Assembly: GCF_001592965.1 (NCBI RefSeq)
Contig: NZ_LRPC01000031.1
Location: forward strand, 1 to 64,000
Direction: 5' to 3'
Source of the DNA: Roseivirga spongicola
GTDB lineage: Bacteria > Bacteroidota > Bacteroidia > Cytophagales > Cyclobacteriaceae
DNA: 64,000 nt
Numbering within the stretch: position 1 is the first letter of the stretch; the number at the start of each line of letters is the position of its first letter. Positions 18,927 through 27,657 of the stretch are shown here, piece by piece. The translations under genes were made by a program, and so were the position numbers. The notes below the pieces were generated by a model. That model was given only the letters and a program-made list of their open reading frames with translations, was not told the origin of the DNA and made no database searches.

Positions 18927-20354
18927 TTAAAGAGCCGACCTAAAATTCACGAAGAAGCCTGTATCTCCCTCTCTATTCATACTGTACTCGAAACGTACTA
19001 CAAAATCATATAGAGTAACCAAGTCTACACCTACACCTACACTTCCAATCCACTTGTTATTGTAGAAATTGTTAGAGTTAGACTCTAGAGGGTCACCAGC
19101 ATAACCAGTATCCATAAATACCTTTAGGTAAAAAGCATAGGGGAGCGCCCTAAACTGTTCTATCATGCTTCTTCGGTTGAGCTGTTTCATTCCTTTCAAA
19201 ATTTGAAATCGCATAGAGGTGCGGTAGGAGGTAAGAAAGTCGCTCTCTACCACATAGCGTTCATAGCCACGGATAAAGTTCGGGCTGTAGCCAAAACCTG
19301 CACGTACTAAATAAGGAATCTCGTCTGTAAAAGTTTTGTAGACATCTATTGAATTAGCCCATGAGAGCTTCTGGCCTATAGGAGTATAGGTAGAAAACTC
19401 CACCCTTGTAGTGAGCATGTTGATGTCGTCAAAAATGCCTAGCCCTAGTTGATTAACACTACCTGTAAACCTATTTCCTTTGAGTGGGTAGGCTACATAA
19501 TCTCGGTTGTCATGGTTGTAAGTATAAGAGAAGACAAAATACTCTTGCAAGTTAGCGTCTACCTGAAAATAATCGTTGTTGAGCTGGTAAACTGTATCAG
19601 CAATAGAAGTTCTACTATAACCCAAAGAGAACGAATGCCTATTGTAGAAGGAAGGTCTAAAGGTGAGTGTTCCACTGGTAGAAAATAAACGCCTTATAGT
19701 GTTTTCGCTCTCCACAAACTGTAACCTATGACCATCAGAAGCGTAACTCACGGCTTTGTTTGTGGCAAAGGAGGTTGAAATATTTAGGCCAGTGGTTTGA
19801 GCTTTATTGATGTATGGTATAGAGTATTGAAAGGCATATTGCTTGGTAAACCCGAATTGTGCTTTCAGAACAAGTCTATCATTTCTGCCAGAAAAATTGA
19901 GGTGATAAAGCTGAGCTCCATAATTTACCCTTGAGAAGTCTCTGTTTTGATTTACCCACCACTCAGTGAAATTTCTATCTGACAGTTTGAAGATGGGGGC
20001 TGGGAAAACATACCATCTTTCTTGAACCCTTACTAGTACCTCTACATTATTAGGAGATAAGAATAATGGTACTAGTTCAACAGTTTGAAAAAGTCGGGTG
20101 TTGATAAGCTTTTGTTTGTCTAGTTCAACTGACTCGGCAAAGTCTTTCATCTTTAGGGTTTGGCCTTCTTCAAAGTTCAATTCCCTTAAAATGATAGAGT
20201 TGCGAGTTTTTTTGTTGCCTATAATATAGATTTTCCCAATAGTGACGTCAGTTTCCGGGTCTATATCCGGCATAGTATTTTGAGAAAGGCAGTCAAGGTT
20301 GAAACACAAACAACACAGTACCAACAAAAACAATCTTGACAATGTATTCAGCAC
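18927..20354 (-). CDS. BamA/TamA-like outer-membrane protein with one POTRA domain
   Basis: 475 residues. Signal peptide, then one POTRA-like domain (VTIGKIYIIGNKKTRNSIIL ... TRLFQTVELVP, residues about 35-115), then a 16-strand-type Omp85 barrel to the C-terminus, with the FxRGxE-like segment FIRGYERYVV near residue 365. Omp85 proteins insert or export proteins or lipids at the outer membrane. Having one POTRA and a length of 475, it is not the main BamA, which has five and about 800 residues or more; this is an accessory member. It sits one base after lgt (stop at 20356, start at 20354). Confidence 0.85.
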   Translation of the reverse strand: MLNTLSRLFLLVLCCLCFNLDCLSQNTMPDIDPETDVTIGKIYIIGNKKTRNSIILRELNFEEGQTLKMKDFAESVELDKQKLINTRLFQTVELVPLFLSPNNVEVLVRVQERWYVFPAPIFKLSDRNFTEWWVNQNRDFSRVNYGAQLYHLNFSGRNDRLVLKAQFGFTKQYAFQYSIPYINKAQTTGLNISTSFATNKAVSYASDGHRLQFVESENTIRRLFSTSGTLTFRPSFYNRHSFSLGYSRTSIADTVYQLNNDYFQVDANLQEYFVFSYTYNHDNRDYVAYPLKGNRFTGSVNQLGLGIFDDINMLTTRVEFSTYTPIGQKLSWANSIDVYKTFTDEIPYLVRAGFGYSPNFIRGYERYVVESDFLTSYRTSMRFQILKGMKQLNRRSMIEQFRALPYAFYLKVFMDTGYAGDPLESNSNNFYNNKWIGSVGVGVDLVTLYDFVVRFEYSMNREGDTGFFVNFRSAL

Positions 20355-20355
20355 G

Positions 20356-21501
20356 CTAATCTTTAGCTTTCTTAGATAGTATAATGACTCTTATTACCAA
20401 GAATACCCCTATCAATACTAGAGGAATACTCAAGAGTTGACCCATATTGAAGGTCATAGAATCCTCGAAAGCTACCTGATTCTCTTTGAAAGTTTCATGG
20501 AACCAACGCAATCCGAAAATCCAGATTAGGAATATACCAAAAAAGAGTCCTTCTGGTGTCTTTTCTTTCCATTTAAACCAAAGCCCAAGTAAAATTAAGA
20601 ATAGAATTACGCATGTAGCCGATTCATAAAGCTGTGCAGGGTATCTGCTTATTCCCCAGGTATGCACAACAGCTTGCATTTTTCTATCTACTAAAGAAAG
20701 CTCAAAATCTAATGGCCCACTCGGTTGAGAATAGTGCTCGGTTATGGCTGGGTCAGACATGAGCATTCTGCGTACGCCTGTATTGATAATATTACTTGCT
20801 TGCTCTTCGCTAATCTGTCTGTTTTCGAATACTATAGTCAGGTCTACAGGTACAATACCTGCCTCTAGGTTTTCTCTAGATTCTCCCTTTGAAGCTTCTA
20901 CAGATTCAAACCCTAGTTCAGCTTTTTCTAGTCTTTCTTCGGCCACCCGACCAAAAACAACACCATAATCTGAACCAGTAGGCTTACCAATAATTTCAGA
21001 GTTCACAAAGTTTCCAAAGCGAATGAAAGCACCAGCAAGAGCTACCGTAATCACAATTCTATCGACAATCCAAAGATAGCTTTGCCCTTGTCTTCGTTTT
21101 TTAGTGAATTTCAGCGGGAATATGGATTTTCTGGTTGAAACCACATAGTTGCTGTAGAGGTAAAGAGCGATAGGAATACAGATGGCTGCTCCGTGGCTAG
21201 CCAAACCACCTTCCCAAGTTCTAAAGAACATTAATGGGTCGGCCAAGAAGCGCTCTGGCTCATAAAAAATTAAATGGCCCAATCTAGCTCCAATAATGGT
21301 AGCCAAAATCATATGCACCGAAAGGGTGTCTACATTCAATGGGTTTTTACCTTCCTTTTTGAAGATGTAAACCATTATTTGGTAACCAAAAATAAATCCG
21401 GCTGCAAATAATACGCTATACCAAACCGGTGGTTGAATTCCTTTTATGATCTCTCGCATGGGGTCCCACACGATGTACGATAGTATAGATAGATTGAGCA
21501 T
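20356..21501 (-). CDS. lgt: Prolipoprotein diacylglyceryl transferase
   Basis: Lgt transfers diacylglycerol from phosphatidylglycerol to the lipobox cysteine, the first step of lipoprotein maturation in the inner membrane. Conserved segments seen: GARLGHLIFYEP, GGLASHGAAI (catalytic His near residue 103) and RFGNFVNSEIIGKPT (161-175), then RYPAQLYES (286-294). At 381 residues it is about 100 longer than usual, because a soluble stretch of about 97 residues (188-284) is inserted between the last two blocks. The N-terminus LSYIVWDP matches other Bacteroidota Lgt, which supports the ATG at 21501 even though a -7 box lies only 4 nt upstream. First gene of an envelope operon. Confidence 0.93.
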   Translation of the reverse strand: MLNLSILSYIVWDPMREIIKGIQPPVWYSVLFAAGFIFGYQIMVYIFKKEGKNPLNVDTLSVHMILATIIGARLGHLIFYEPERFLADPLMFFRTWEGGLASHGAAICIPIALYLYSNYVVSTRKSIFPLKFTKKRRQGQSYLWIVDRIVITVALAGAFIRFGNFVNSEIIGKPTGSDYGVVFGRVAEERLEKAELGFESVEASKGESRENLEAGIVPVDLTIVFENRQISEEQASNIINTGVRRMLMSDPAITEHYSQPSGPLDFELSLVDRKMQAVVHTWGISRYPAQLYESATCVILFLILLGLWFKWKEKTPEGLFFGIFLIWIFGLRWFHETFKENQVAFEDSMTFNMGQLLSIPLVLIGVFLVIRVIILSKKAKD

Positions 21502-21505
21502 GGAG

Positions 21506-21513
21506 CAAATATA
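21506..21513 (-). promoter_or_regulatory. -7 box (TATATTTG) of the lgt operon
   Basis: Exact match to the Bacteroidota TAnnTTTG box on the minus strand. Only four bases (ctcc) separate it from the lgt ATG, which predicts a leaderless or nearly leaderless mRNA. I find no clear -33 TTG at ideal spacing. Confidence 0.45.
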
Positions 21514-21573
21514 TACGAAATGCTCGAAGCTCTTAGATTACTAGCTTATAAAGCCTAAAGTTTAACAATAGAT

Positions 21574-23415
21574 TTACAGCTCTTGCAACTCTTCTACAAA
21601 GCCAGCAGATAAAATAGGGAATCTACACCAAGTTCTAGGGTCTACATTAAACTCGTCTAAATGAAAAGCAGGAGCCAAGCGTTCTCTCTTCCATTGGTTG
21701 CGGCTCCAAAGCTGATAGAATTTTTTGATGTGCTGTTTGAGTAAGTCTTCAGCTTCTAGGTTGGCATCTTTCAATGCATTGAAAACTTCAAGTGGAGACT
21801 TGTGGTCTCTTATTGCGAGTTTTTCGATTTCAACCATAATATGATAAGGCATTAAATCGTCCTCATCGGTTTGCTTTTGGTCTTGAGGTCTTAATTCGGC
21901 TGTAGGAGGAAGCTTATTGATGTATTTCAAACCATCATAACCCAATTCGTTTTCTGCATAAACGAGCCATTGGCGAATAAAGTGCTTATCTACTGAAGAG
22001 ATAGGGGCAAGGCTTCCGCTGGTGTCTCCATCCATGGTTGCGTAGCCAACATCTCCCTCGCTTCTGTTTGATGTAGTGAGTAGGAGGGTGTTTGTGATAT
22101 TAGTGAGCATCCAGATGATGGGGCTTCTAGATCTTGCTTGAATATTTTGTAAGGCCAGGTCGTCTTGCTCCCAAGTGAGCTCTCTGCCCAGCGCATTTTC
22201 AATAATATCTGTATTGGCATTCACCGTGCTGTCAATATTCCAGCTATAGAATTTAGCACCAATGGAGTCGGCCAAGTATTTGGCAGCATTTAAGGTGGTG
22301 TCAGAAGAATTAACCGTACCTTGATAAGCCGTATTGAATATAGCTTTAACAATTCCTTTTTCGCTTTTCTCGTTAAGAGTGGCAAAGCCAATGGATTTGC
22401 AAAACTCATCTGCTCCGAGGGCAGCAACTCCTCGTTTCACCATTTCTGCAACCATGATTGCACAAGTAGCTGAGTCTGCACCACCACTAAGAGATAACGT
22501 GTAACCTTTAGTTCTACTTTTCCTCATATAATCATACAAGGCAAGGGCAGAAGCTTTTGGGAACTCAATCTCTTTAGGCTCAACAGGTGCAATTAATGTT
22601 TCGTCTTTCTCAGTAGATTGGTCAGGATAGAAGTCTCCATAAACTAATTGATGCGATTTAAAGCTTAAGAGTTCGTTCCTTAAAAGTATATCGCCTCGTT
22701 GTGAAATAAGAATTTCGCCATCGTAAATCATTCTACCAGCCTCATTGCCTAAGAGGTTGGCATAAACATAAGTGCAGTTGAATTCGCTAGAAGATTTTTC
22801 GACCAAAGCGATTCTTTCCAAGGTCTTTTTCATAGCAAAATGGCTAGCGCTTGGGTTTAGAATCAGGTTTACGCCTTTCTCTACTAATCTGCAAGCTGGT
22901 CTAACATCGCCCCGCCAGGCATCTTCGCAAATTTCTAAGCCAATTTTCCAATCTTCAAAGTCGAATGTAATGTCGCCTATTGGATAGTTTCTACCCTCAA
23001 TCTCAAACTCTTCTACTAAACCAATTGGCCAAGGGTTGAACCAGCGAGGTTCATAATGAACCCCGTCTAGCGCCATGTATTGCTTGGCGTAGATGCCCAT
23101 TATCTCCTTGTTTTGTACAAGTAGAGAACAGTTATAAAGCGTGCCATTATGTCTTATAGGTAGGTTGAAGGTGGTAAGAAGCCCTTCTGTTTCAGCTATT
23201 AATTCAGGAATAAAAGTGAGTGCTTTCTTAGGGAGCCAATCGCTTAGGAATAAATCTTCACAGCCATAACTAGTTATAGAGAGTTCAGGCAAACAAAGTA
23301 TCTCCACTTTATGCTGTCTAGCTTCTTGAAGTACTTTTTTTAGCCTCTGTATATTGCCTTTCCAATCTAGTGGAGTTTGGTTAACTGTGGCTCCTCCAAT
23401 TCTGTATTTTCTCAT
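21574..23415 (-). CDS. nadE: Glutamine-dependent NAD+ synthetase
   Basis: 613 residues, two domains. The N-terminal nitrilase-type glutaminase has the Glu in CLPELSITSYGCEDLF, the Lys in NKEIMGIYAK and the nucleophile Cys in GLEICEDAWRG. The C-terminal synthetase has the PP-loop SLSGGADSATCA and LTTSNRSEGDVGYATMDGD. It makes NAD+ from nicotinate adenine dinucleotide, ATP and glutamine in the cytosol. The start overlaps the rnc stop by 4 bases (translational coupling), making it the last gene of acpP-fabF-rnc-nadE. Confidence 0.95.
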   Translation of the reverse strand: MRKYRIGGATVNQTPLDWKGNIQRLKKVLQEARQHKVEILCLPELSITSYGCEDLFLSDWLPKKALTFIPELIAETEGLLTTFNLPIRHNGTLYNCSLLVQNKEIMGIYAKQYMALDGVHYEPRWFNPWPIGLVEEFEIEGRNYPIGDITFDFEDWKIGLEICEDAWRGDVRPACRLVEKGVNLILNPSASHFAMKKTLERIALVEKSSSEFNCTYVYANLLGNEAGRMIYDGEILISQRGDILLRNELLSFKSHQLVYGDFYPDQSTEKDETLIAPVEPKEIEFPKASALALYDYMRKSRTKGYTLSLSGGADSATCAIMVAEMVKRGVAALGADEFCKSIGFATLNEKSEKGIVKAIFNTAYQGTVNSSDTTLNAAKYLADSIGAKFYSWNIDSTVNANTDIIENALGRELTWEQDDLALQNIQARSRSPIIWMLTNITNTLLLTTSNRSEGDVGYATMDGDTSGSLAPISSVDKHFIRQWLVYAENELGYDGLKYINKLPPTAELRPQDQKQTDEDDLMPYHIMVEIEKLAIRDHKSPLEVFNALKDANLEAEDLLKQHIKKFYQLWSRNQWKRERLAPAFHLDEFNVDPRTWCRFPILSAGFVEELQEL

Positions 23416-24161
23416 TGCTCCTCAAGCTCTAATTTCAGACAGGCTTCTCTAGCAGCGTCTTGCTCAGCCTTTTTCTTGCTTAAACCATGACCTTTGGCTA
23501 TTGGTTCGTCATCAATTCTTACCTCCATTATAAATTCTTTATAATGGCCCTTGTCTATGGTTTCTAAATGCTGAAATGATGGAGATTTAGACTGCTTTTG
23601 GGTCCACTCAATTAACTTGCTTTTGTAGTTTTTGGTGGTGTTAATAAGCTCTTCAATGTCGAAATGAGGCTTTAGGAGTTTATTTAGAATAAAACTACGG
23701 CTGTGCTTAAACCCTTTATCTAAATATATGGCTCCTATAAGTGCTTCTAGGGTGTTGCCGAATAATGATTTATGCGAATTAGGGGTCTTGCGCTTTTTGT
23801 CGTAGCGCACAATCTGAGGAACACCTATGGTTCTGGCTACGTTGTTGAGGCTGTCTCGGCTTACAATTCTAGATCGAATTTCAGTAAGAAACCCTTCATC
23901 TTTGAAAGGATATCTTTTGAATAGATACTCAGCAACTACTACACTGAGTACGGCATCTCCCAAGTATTCTAGCCTCTCGTTAGATTCTTTAAAACCTCTT
24001 TTAACAGATTTTGCCACAGAAGTGTGTTGTGTGGCAATCTTGTAGGGTTTTAAATTATAAGGCTTACTGCCTGCTATCATTTTGATAGAGGCAATAAGCG
24101 CTTTGTCTTCTTTACTATAGGAAATAAATACGGACTTGATACGGTTTACAAACAACCGCAC
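23412..24161 (-). CDS. rnc: Ribonuclease III
   Basis: 249 residues. The RNase III signature NERLEYLGDAVLSVV contains the metal-binding Glu and Asp, and the second catalytic segment is NTLEALIGAIYLDKGF. A C-terminal double-stranded RNA-binding domain (residues about 175-245) ends with the KKKAEQDAAREACLKL helix. It processes rRNA precursors and structured mRNAs. It lies 2 bases after fabF and overlaps nadE by 4. The acpP-fabF-rnc order is widely conserved. Confidence 0.95.
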   Translation of the reverse strand: MRLFVNRIKSVFISYSKEDKALIASIKMIAGSKPYNLKPYKIATQHTSVAKSVKRGFKESNERLEYLGDAVLSVVVAEYLFKRYPFKDEGFLTEIRSRIVSRDSLNNVARTIGVPQIVRYDKKRKTPNSHKSLFGNTLEALIGAIYLDKGFKHSRSFILNKLLKPHFDIEELINTTKNYKSKLIEWTQKQSKSPSFQHLETIDKGHYKEFIMEVRIDDEPIAKGHGLSKKKAEQDAAREACLKLELEEQ

Positions 24162-24163
24162 TT

Positions 24164-25414
24164 TTAGTCGATTTTACGGAAAACTACCGATGTATTGTGA
24201 CCACCGAAACCAAATGTATTACTTACTGCTGCGTTAACAGTTCTTTTCTGAGCTTTGTTGAACGTAAAGTTCAGCTTAGGGTCGAACCTGTCATCATCAG
24301 TAAAATGATTGATAGTTGGTGGTACAATCTGATCTTTGATTGCCATTACACTTGCAATAGCCTCGATAGCTCCAGCAGCTCCCAAAAGGTGTCCTGTCAT
24401 AGACTTGGTAGAGCTTATGTTTAGTTTATAAGCATGCTCTCCAAACACCTTTTCAATGGCCACGGCTTCAGAAACGTCACCAAGTGGGGTAGACGTACCA
24501 TGAACATTGATGTAATCAATTTCTTCTGGCTTCATATAAGCATCTTCCAGAGCGTTGATCATTACATTCTCAGCTCCCAATCCTTCTGGGTGTGGGGCTG
24601 TTATATGATAAGCATCGGCCGACATGCCACCACCTACTAATTCAGCGTAGATTTTGGCTCCTCTTGCCTTTGCGTGCTCATATTCTTCTAAGATCAGTGC
24701 TCCAGCACCTTCTCCAAGAACAAATCCATCTCTATCTTTATCAAAAGGTCGCGATGCAGTTTCAGGAGAATCATTTCTCTCAGAAAGGGCTTTCATCGCG
24801 TTAAAACCTCCCATTCCTGCTTCAGTTACAGAAGCTTCAGAACCACCGGTAATCATAACATTCGCTTTACCTAGTTTAATGTAGGTCATGGCGTCTATCA
24901 TGGCATTGGTAGCAGAAGCACAAGCCGATACTGTTACAAAGTTTGGTCCGTGAAAACCGTATTTGATAGAAATCATTCCTGCAGAAATATCTGCGATCAT
25001 TTTCGGAATGAAGAAAGGATTGAATCTAGGAGTTCCATCACCCTGTGCAAATGAAGCAACTTCTTCCTGAAAAGTTCTTAAACCACCAATTCCTGAACCC
25101 CAGATAACTCCAGCTTTCAATTTATTGATGGAATCTAAGTCTAAACCTGAGTCTACAATGGCCTCATCGGCAGTAATCATTGCGTACTGCGTAAAGAGAT
25201 CCATTTTACGAGCCTCTTTTCTGTCAAAGAAATCGTTAGGATCGTAACCCTTTACCTCACAGGCAAACTTGGTCTTGAATAATTCAGGATCGAATTTGGT
25301 GATTGGTCCGGCACCACTCACACCCTTAATCAAATTATCCCAATAAGTATTGAGATTATTGCCTAGCGGTGTAAGTGCACCTAAACCTGTTACTACAACT
25401 CTTTTTAATTGCAT
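24164..25414 (-). CDS. fabF: 3-oxoacyl-ACP synthase II
   Basis: 416 residues, the usual length. The Cys-His-His triad is visible: TVSACASATNAM (Cys near residue 165), VHGTSTPLGD and KSMTGHLLGAAG, plus the C-terminal FGFGGHNTS loop. It condenses malonyl-ACP with acyl-ACP in the elongation steps of fatty acid synthesis. It is 21 bp downstream of acpP and followed closely by rnc. Confidence 0.96.
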   Translation of the reverse strand: MQLKRVVVTGLGALTPLGNNLNTYWDNLIKGVSGAGPITKFDPELFKTKFACEVKGYDPNDFFDRKEARKMDLFTQYAMITADEAIVDSGLDLDSINKLKAGVIWGSGIGGLRTFQEEVASFAQGDGTPRFNPFFIPKMIADISAGMISIKYGFHGPNFVTVSACASATNAMIDAMTYIKLGKANVMITGGSEASVTEAGMGGFNAMKALSERNDSPETASRPFDKDRDGFVLGEGAGALILEEYEHAKARGAKIYAELVGGGMSADAYHITAPHPEGLGAENVMINALEDAYMKPEEIDYINVHGTSTPLGDVSEAVAIEKVFGEHAYKLNISSTKSMTGHLLGAAGAIEAIASVMAIKDQIVPPTINHFTDDDRFDPKLNFTFNKAQKRTVNAAVSNTFGFGGHNTSVVFRKID

Positions 25415-25435
25415 AGAGGAGTCGTATGTAAAATG

Positions 25436-25675
25436 TTATTGCTGAACGTTTGCTTCCAAATAGGATATTGCATCGCCTACCGTTGCGATGTTCTCAGCTT
25501 GATCGTCTGGAATTGAAATATTAAACTCTTTCTCGAACTCCATAATCAATTCCACAGTGTCAAGGGAATCAGCGCCAAGATCGTTAGTGAAGCTAGCCTC
25601 AGGAGTAACTTCAGAATCTTCAACACCTAATTTATCAATAATAATACCCTTAACTTTTGATGCGATTTCTGACAT
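25436..25675 (-). CDS. acpP: Acyl carrier protein
   Basis: 79 residues, acidic, with the phosphopantetheine attachment serine in [18 protein letters not shown]. It carries acyl intermediates of fatty acid synthesis. First gene of the acpP-fabF-rnc-nadE operon, with its own promoter directed away from the IPExxxVDY-like gene. Confidence 0.97.
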   Translation of the reverse strand: MSEIASKVKGIIIDKLGVEDSEVTPEASFTNDLGADSLDTVELIMEFEKEFNISIPDDQAENIATVGDAISYLEANVQQ

Positions 25676-25704
25676 TTTGGTTAATATTTAGTTAAAACTC
25701 GATG

Positions 25705-25735
25705 CAAAGAAATGCAATTCTGCCCACATGTCAAA
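25705..25735 (-). promoter_or_regulatory. Promoter of the acpP-fabF-rnc-nadE operon
   Basis: On the minus strand, TTTG (25735-25732), then 19 bp, then TTTCTTTG (25712-25705), which has one mismatch to TAnnTTTG. The spacing fits Bacteroidota -33/-7 promoters, and the acpP ATG is about 29 bp downstream. Confidence 0.45.
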
Positions 25736-25749
25736 CAAAATTTTTAATC

Positions 25750-25780
25750 TTGTCCTAGGCGGCTAAAAGCCCTAATTTTG
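25750..25780 (+). promoter_or_regulatory. Promoter of the IPExxxVDY-like gene and pyk
   Basis: TTG (25750-25752), 20 bp, then TAATTTTG (25773-25780), an exact TAnnTTTG. The ATG at 25787 follows after six bases, so the transcript is probably leaderless. Divergent from the acpP promoter. Confidence 0.5.
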
Positions 25781-25786
25781 CCCTAT

Positions 25787-26215
25787 ATGGCTAAAAATAA
25801 GCTACAAGTTACTTACGATTTCGACTTTCTTTTATTGGCTGTCAACGCAAGTGTGAAGCCGTATAAACTCGCATGGTCTTTAAATAAGGAGTTAGGCCTG
25901 AACCTGATGAAATCTGAGAATATAGAAATAGGCTTTACTCAAACTAAGAGTCTGTCTATTCAGAATTTTGCAAATATCACTGATTTCCAAACAGTTCGGC
26001 TCATTAGGAATAAGGCTGAAGATGTGAATGGAAGCTTCAGTGGTTTTTTATTGCCAGAGCTTAAAAACTTTGACTATTTGATTCTTTTGGAAAACGAAAG
26101 CATTACTTTCAATGAGAATGTTTTCATAAGCGAAATCAAACAAATACCTTTCGTGCAATTTGTATCAAAAATTAATACTCAATCATTAAAGTCTAAGGAT
26201 AACCTTATCTTCTAA
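25787..26215 (+). CDS. IPExxxVDY-family-like protein
   Basis: 142 residues from the ATG at 25787 (MAKNKLQVTYDFDF); an upstream TTG at 25778 lies inside the -7 box and is rejected. It looks like the small Bacteroidota IPExxxVDY family, which is commonly found just before pyruvate kinase, as here (2-base gap to pyk). The C-terminal region reads KQIPFVQFVSKINTQSLKSKDNLIF, so the name-giving IPE...VDY is degenerate while the final KSKDNLIF-type tail is kept. Cytosolic, no TM segment, function unknown. Confidence 0.7.
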   Translation: MAKNKLQVTYDFDFLLLAVNASVKPYKLAWSLNKELGLNLMKSENIEIGFTQTKSLSIQNFANITDFQTVRLIRNKAEDVNGSFSGFLLPELKNFDYLILLENESITFNENVFISEIKQIPFVQFVSKINTQSLKSKDNLIF

Positions 26216-26217
26216 AA

Positions 26218-27651
26218 ATGGGGCAAGCTATACATTCTAAGAGGGCCAAAATTGTTGCTACAGTTGGTCCAGCCAGTCAATCAAAAGATGTTTTAAAAGA
26301 ACTTGTATTAGCCGGTGTAAACGTTTTCCGGTTAAATTTCTCGCATGGAGAACATGAAACTCATGCAGGTGTAGTTCAAAGAATTCGAGAGGTAAATGAA
26401 GAGTTAGGAACGCACGTTTCTATTCTACAAGATTTGCAAGGACCGAAAATCAGAGTTGAAAAGGTTGAAGATGGTGAGGTGTTTATTGAGCCGGGTGAAG
26501 ACCTTATAATAACTACAGAAAGCCTTCTAGGAACATCTAAGAAAGTAAGTACTTCTTACCAAGACTTGCCGAAAGATGTAAAGGTTGGAGATGTTGTACT
26601 TATTGATGATGGAAACCTAGAATTGTTCGTAAAGAGCATAAATGGCAATGAGGTTACTTGCGAAGTAAAGTATGGTGGCTCTTTGAAGTCTAGAAAAGGA
26701 ATTAACCTTCCTTTTACAGAAGTTTCTGCACCAGCACTTACCGAGAAAGATAAGAAGGATTTGGAGTTTGGTATTGCGCAGGAGGTAGACTGGATTGCTC
26801 TATCGTTTGTAAGAACGGCTGCTGATATTCTAGATCTAAAAGAGCGTATTAAGAAAGCAGGAAAAGATATTAGGGTTGTGGCTAAGATTGAGAAGCCTGA
26901 AGCCCTCAAGAATATCGATGAGATTATTGCAGCTTCTGATGCACTTATGGTGGCTAGAGGCGACCTAGGGGTTGAGATTGTGATGGAAGAAGTTCCAATG
27001 GCTCAGAAGATGATGGTTGAAAAATGTAACAGAGCTGCCAAGCCCGTTATTATTGCCACTCAGATGATGGAGAGCATGATTAGTAATCCTAGACCAACTA
27101 GAGCTGAAACTAATGATGTTGCTAATGGAATTTTGGATGGAGCCGATGCCGTAATGCTTTCAGCAGAAACTGCAGCGGGTAAGTATCCTGTAGAAACTGT
27201 AAATTATATGGCTAGAACTATCTCTTCAGTAGAGTCTTCGGCCAAAATCTACGATAAATTCCAAGACCCTAACCCTAATAGCGATACTTTCATGAATGAC
27301 AACGTAATGTTGGCAGCTACTAAGTTGAGCGAGCAAGTTGAGGCAAAAGGTATAACAGGCAACACGGTTTCGGGATATACTGCTTTTAAATTATCATCGC
27401 ACAGGCCGCACGCTAAGATTTTTATCTTCACAGCAAATAAGAAGTTGTTGACTAAGCTTGGTTTGGTTTGGGGTGTTGAAGCCTTCTTTTATGATAGTAA
27501 ACAGTCCACAGATCAGACTTTTAAAGATCAGGAAGATATACTTAAAGCAGCAGGTTGTCTTTCTACTGGAGATGTGTTCATTACCACGGCAAGTATGCCA
27601 ATCCACGATTTAGGTAGAACAAACACCTTGAAAATTAATGTGGTAGACTAA
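26218..27651 (+). CDS. pyk: Pyruvate kinase
   Basis: 477 residues. Family landmarks: RLNFSHGEHE, the inserted B domain (about 70-165), KIEKPEALKNIDEIIAASDALMVARGDLGVE (active-site Lys and metal ligands), TQMMESMISNPRPTRAE and the C-terminal allosteric domain. It converts phosphoenolpyruvate and ADP to pyruvate and ATP. It lies 2 bases after the IPExxxVDY-like gene, so the two are almost certainly one transcript. Confidence 0.96.
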   Translation: MGQAIHSKRAKIVATVGPASQSKDVLKELVLAGVNVFRLNFSHGEHETHAGVVQRIREVNEELGTHVSILQDLQGPKIRVEKVEDGEVFIEPGEDLIITTESLLGTSKKVSTSYQDLPKDVKVGDVVLIDDGNLELFVKSINGNEVTCEVKYGGSLKSRKGINLPFTEVSAPALTEKDKKDLEFGIAQEVDWIALSFVRTAADILDLKERIKKAGKDIRVVAKIEKPEALKNIDEIIAASDALMVARGDLGVEIVMEEVPMAQKMMVEKCNRAAKPVIIATQMMESMISNPRPTRAETNDVANGILDGADAVMLSAETAAGKYPVETVNYMARTISSVESSAKIYDKFQDPNPNSDTFMNDNVMLAATKLSEQVEAKGITGNTVSGYTAFKLSSHRPHAKIFIFTANKKLLTKLGLVWGVEAFFYDSKQSTDQTFKDQEDILKAAGCLSTGDVFITTASMPIHDLGRTNTLKINVVD

Positions 27652-27657
27652 ATGGGC

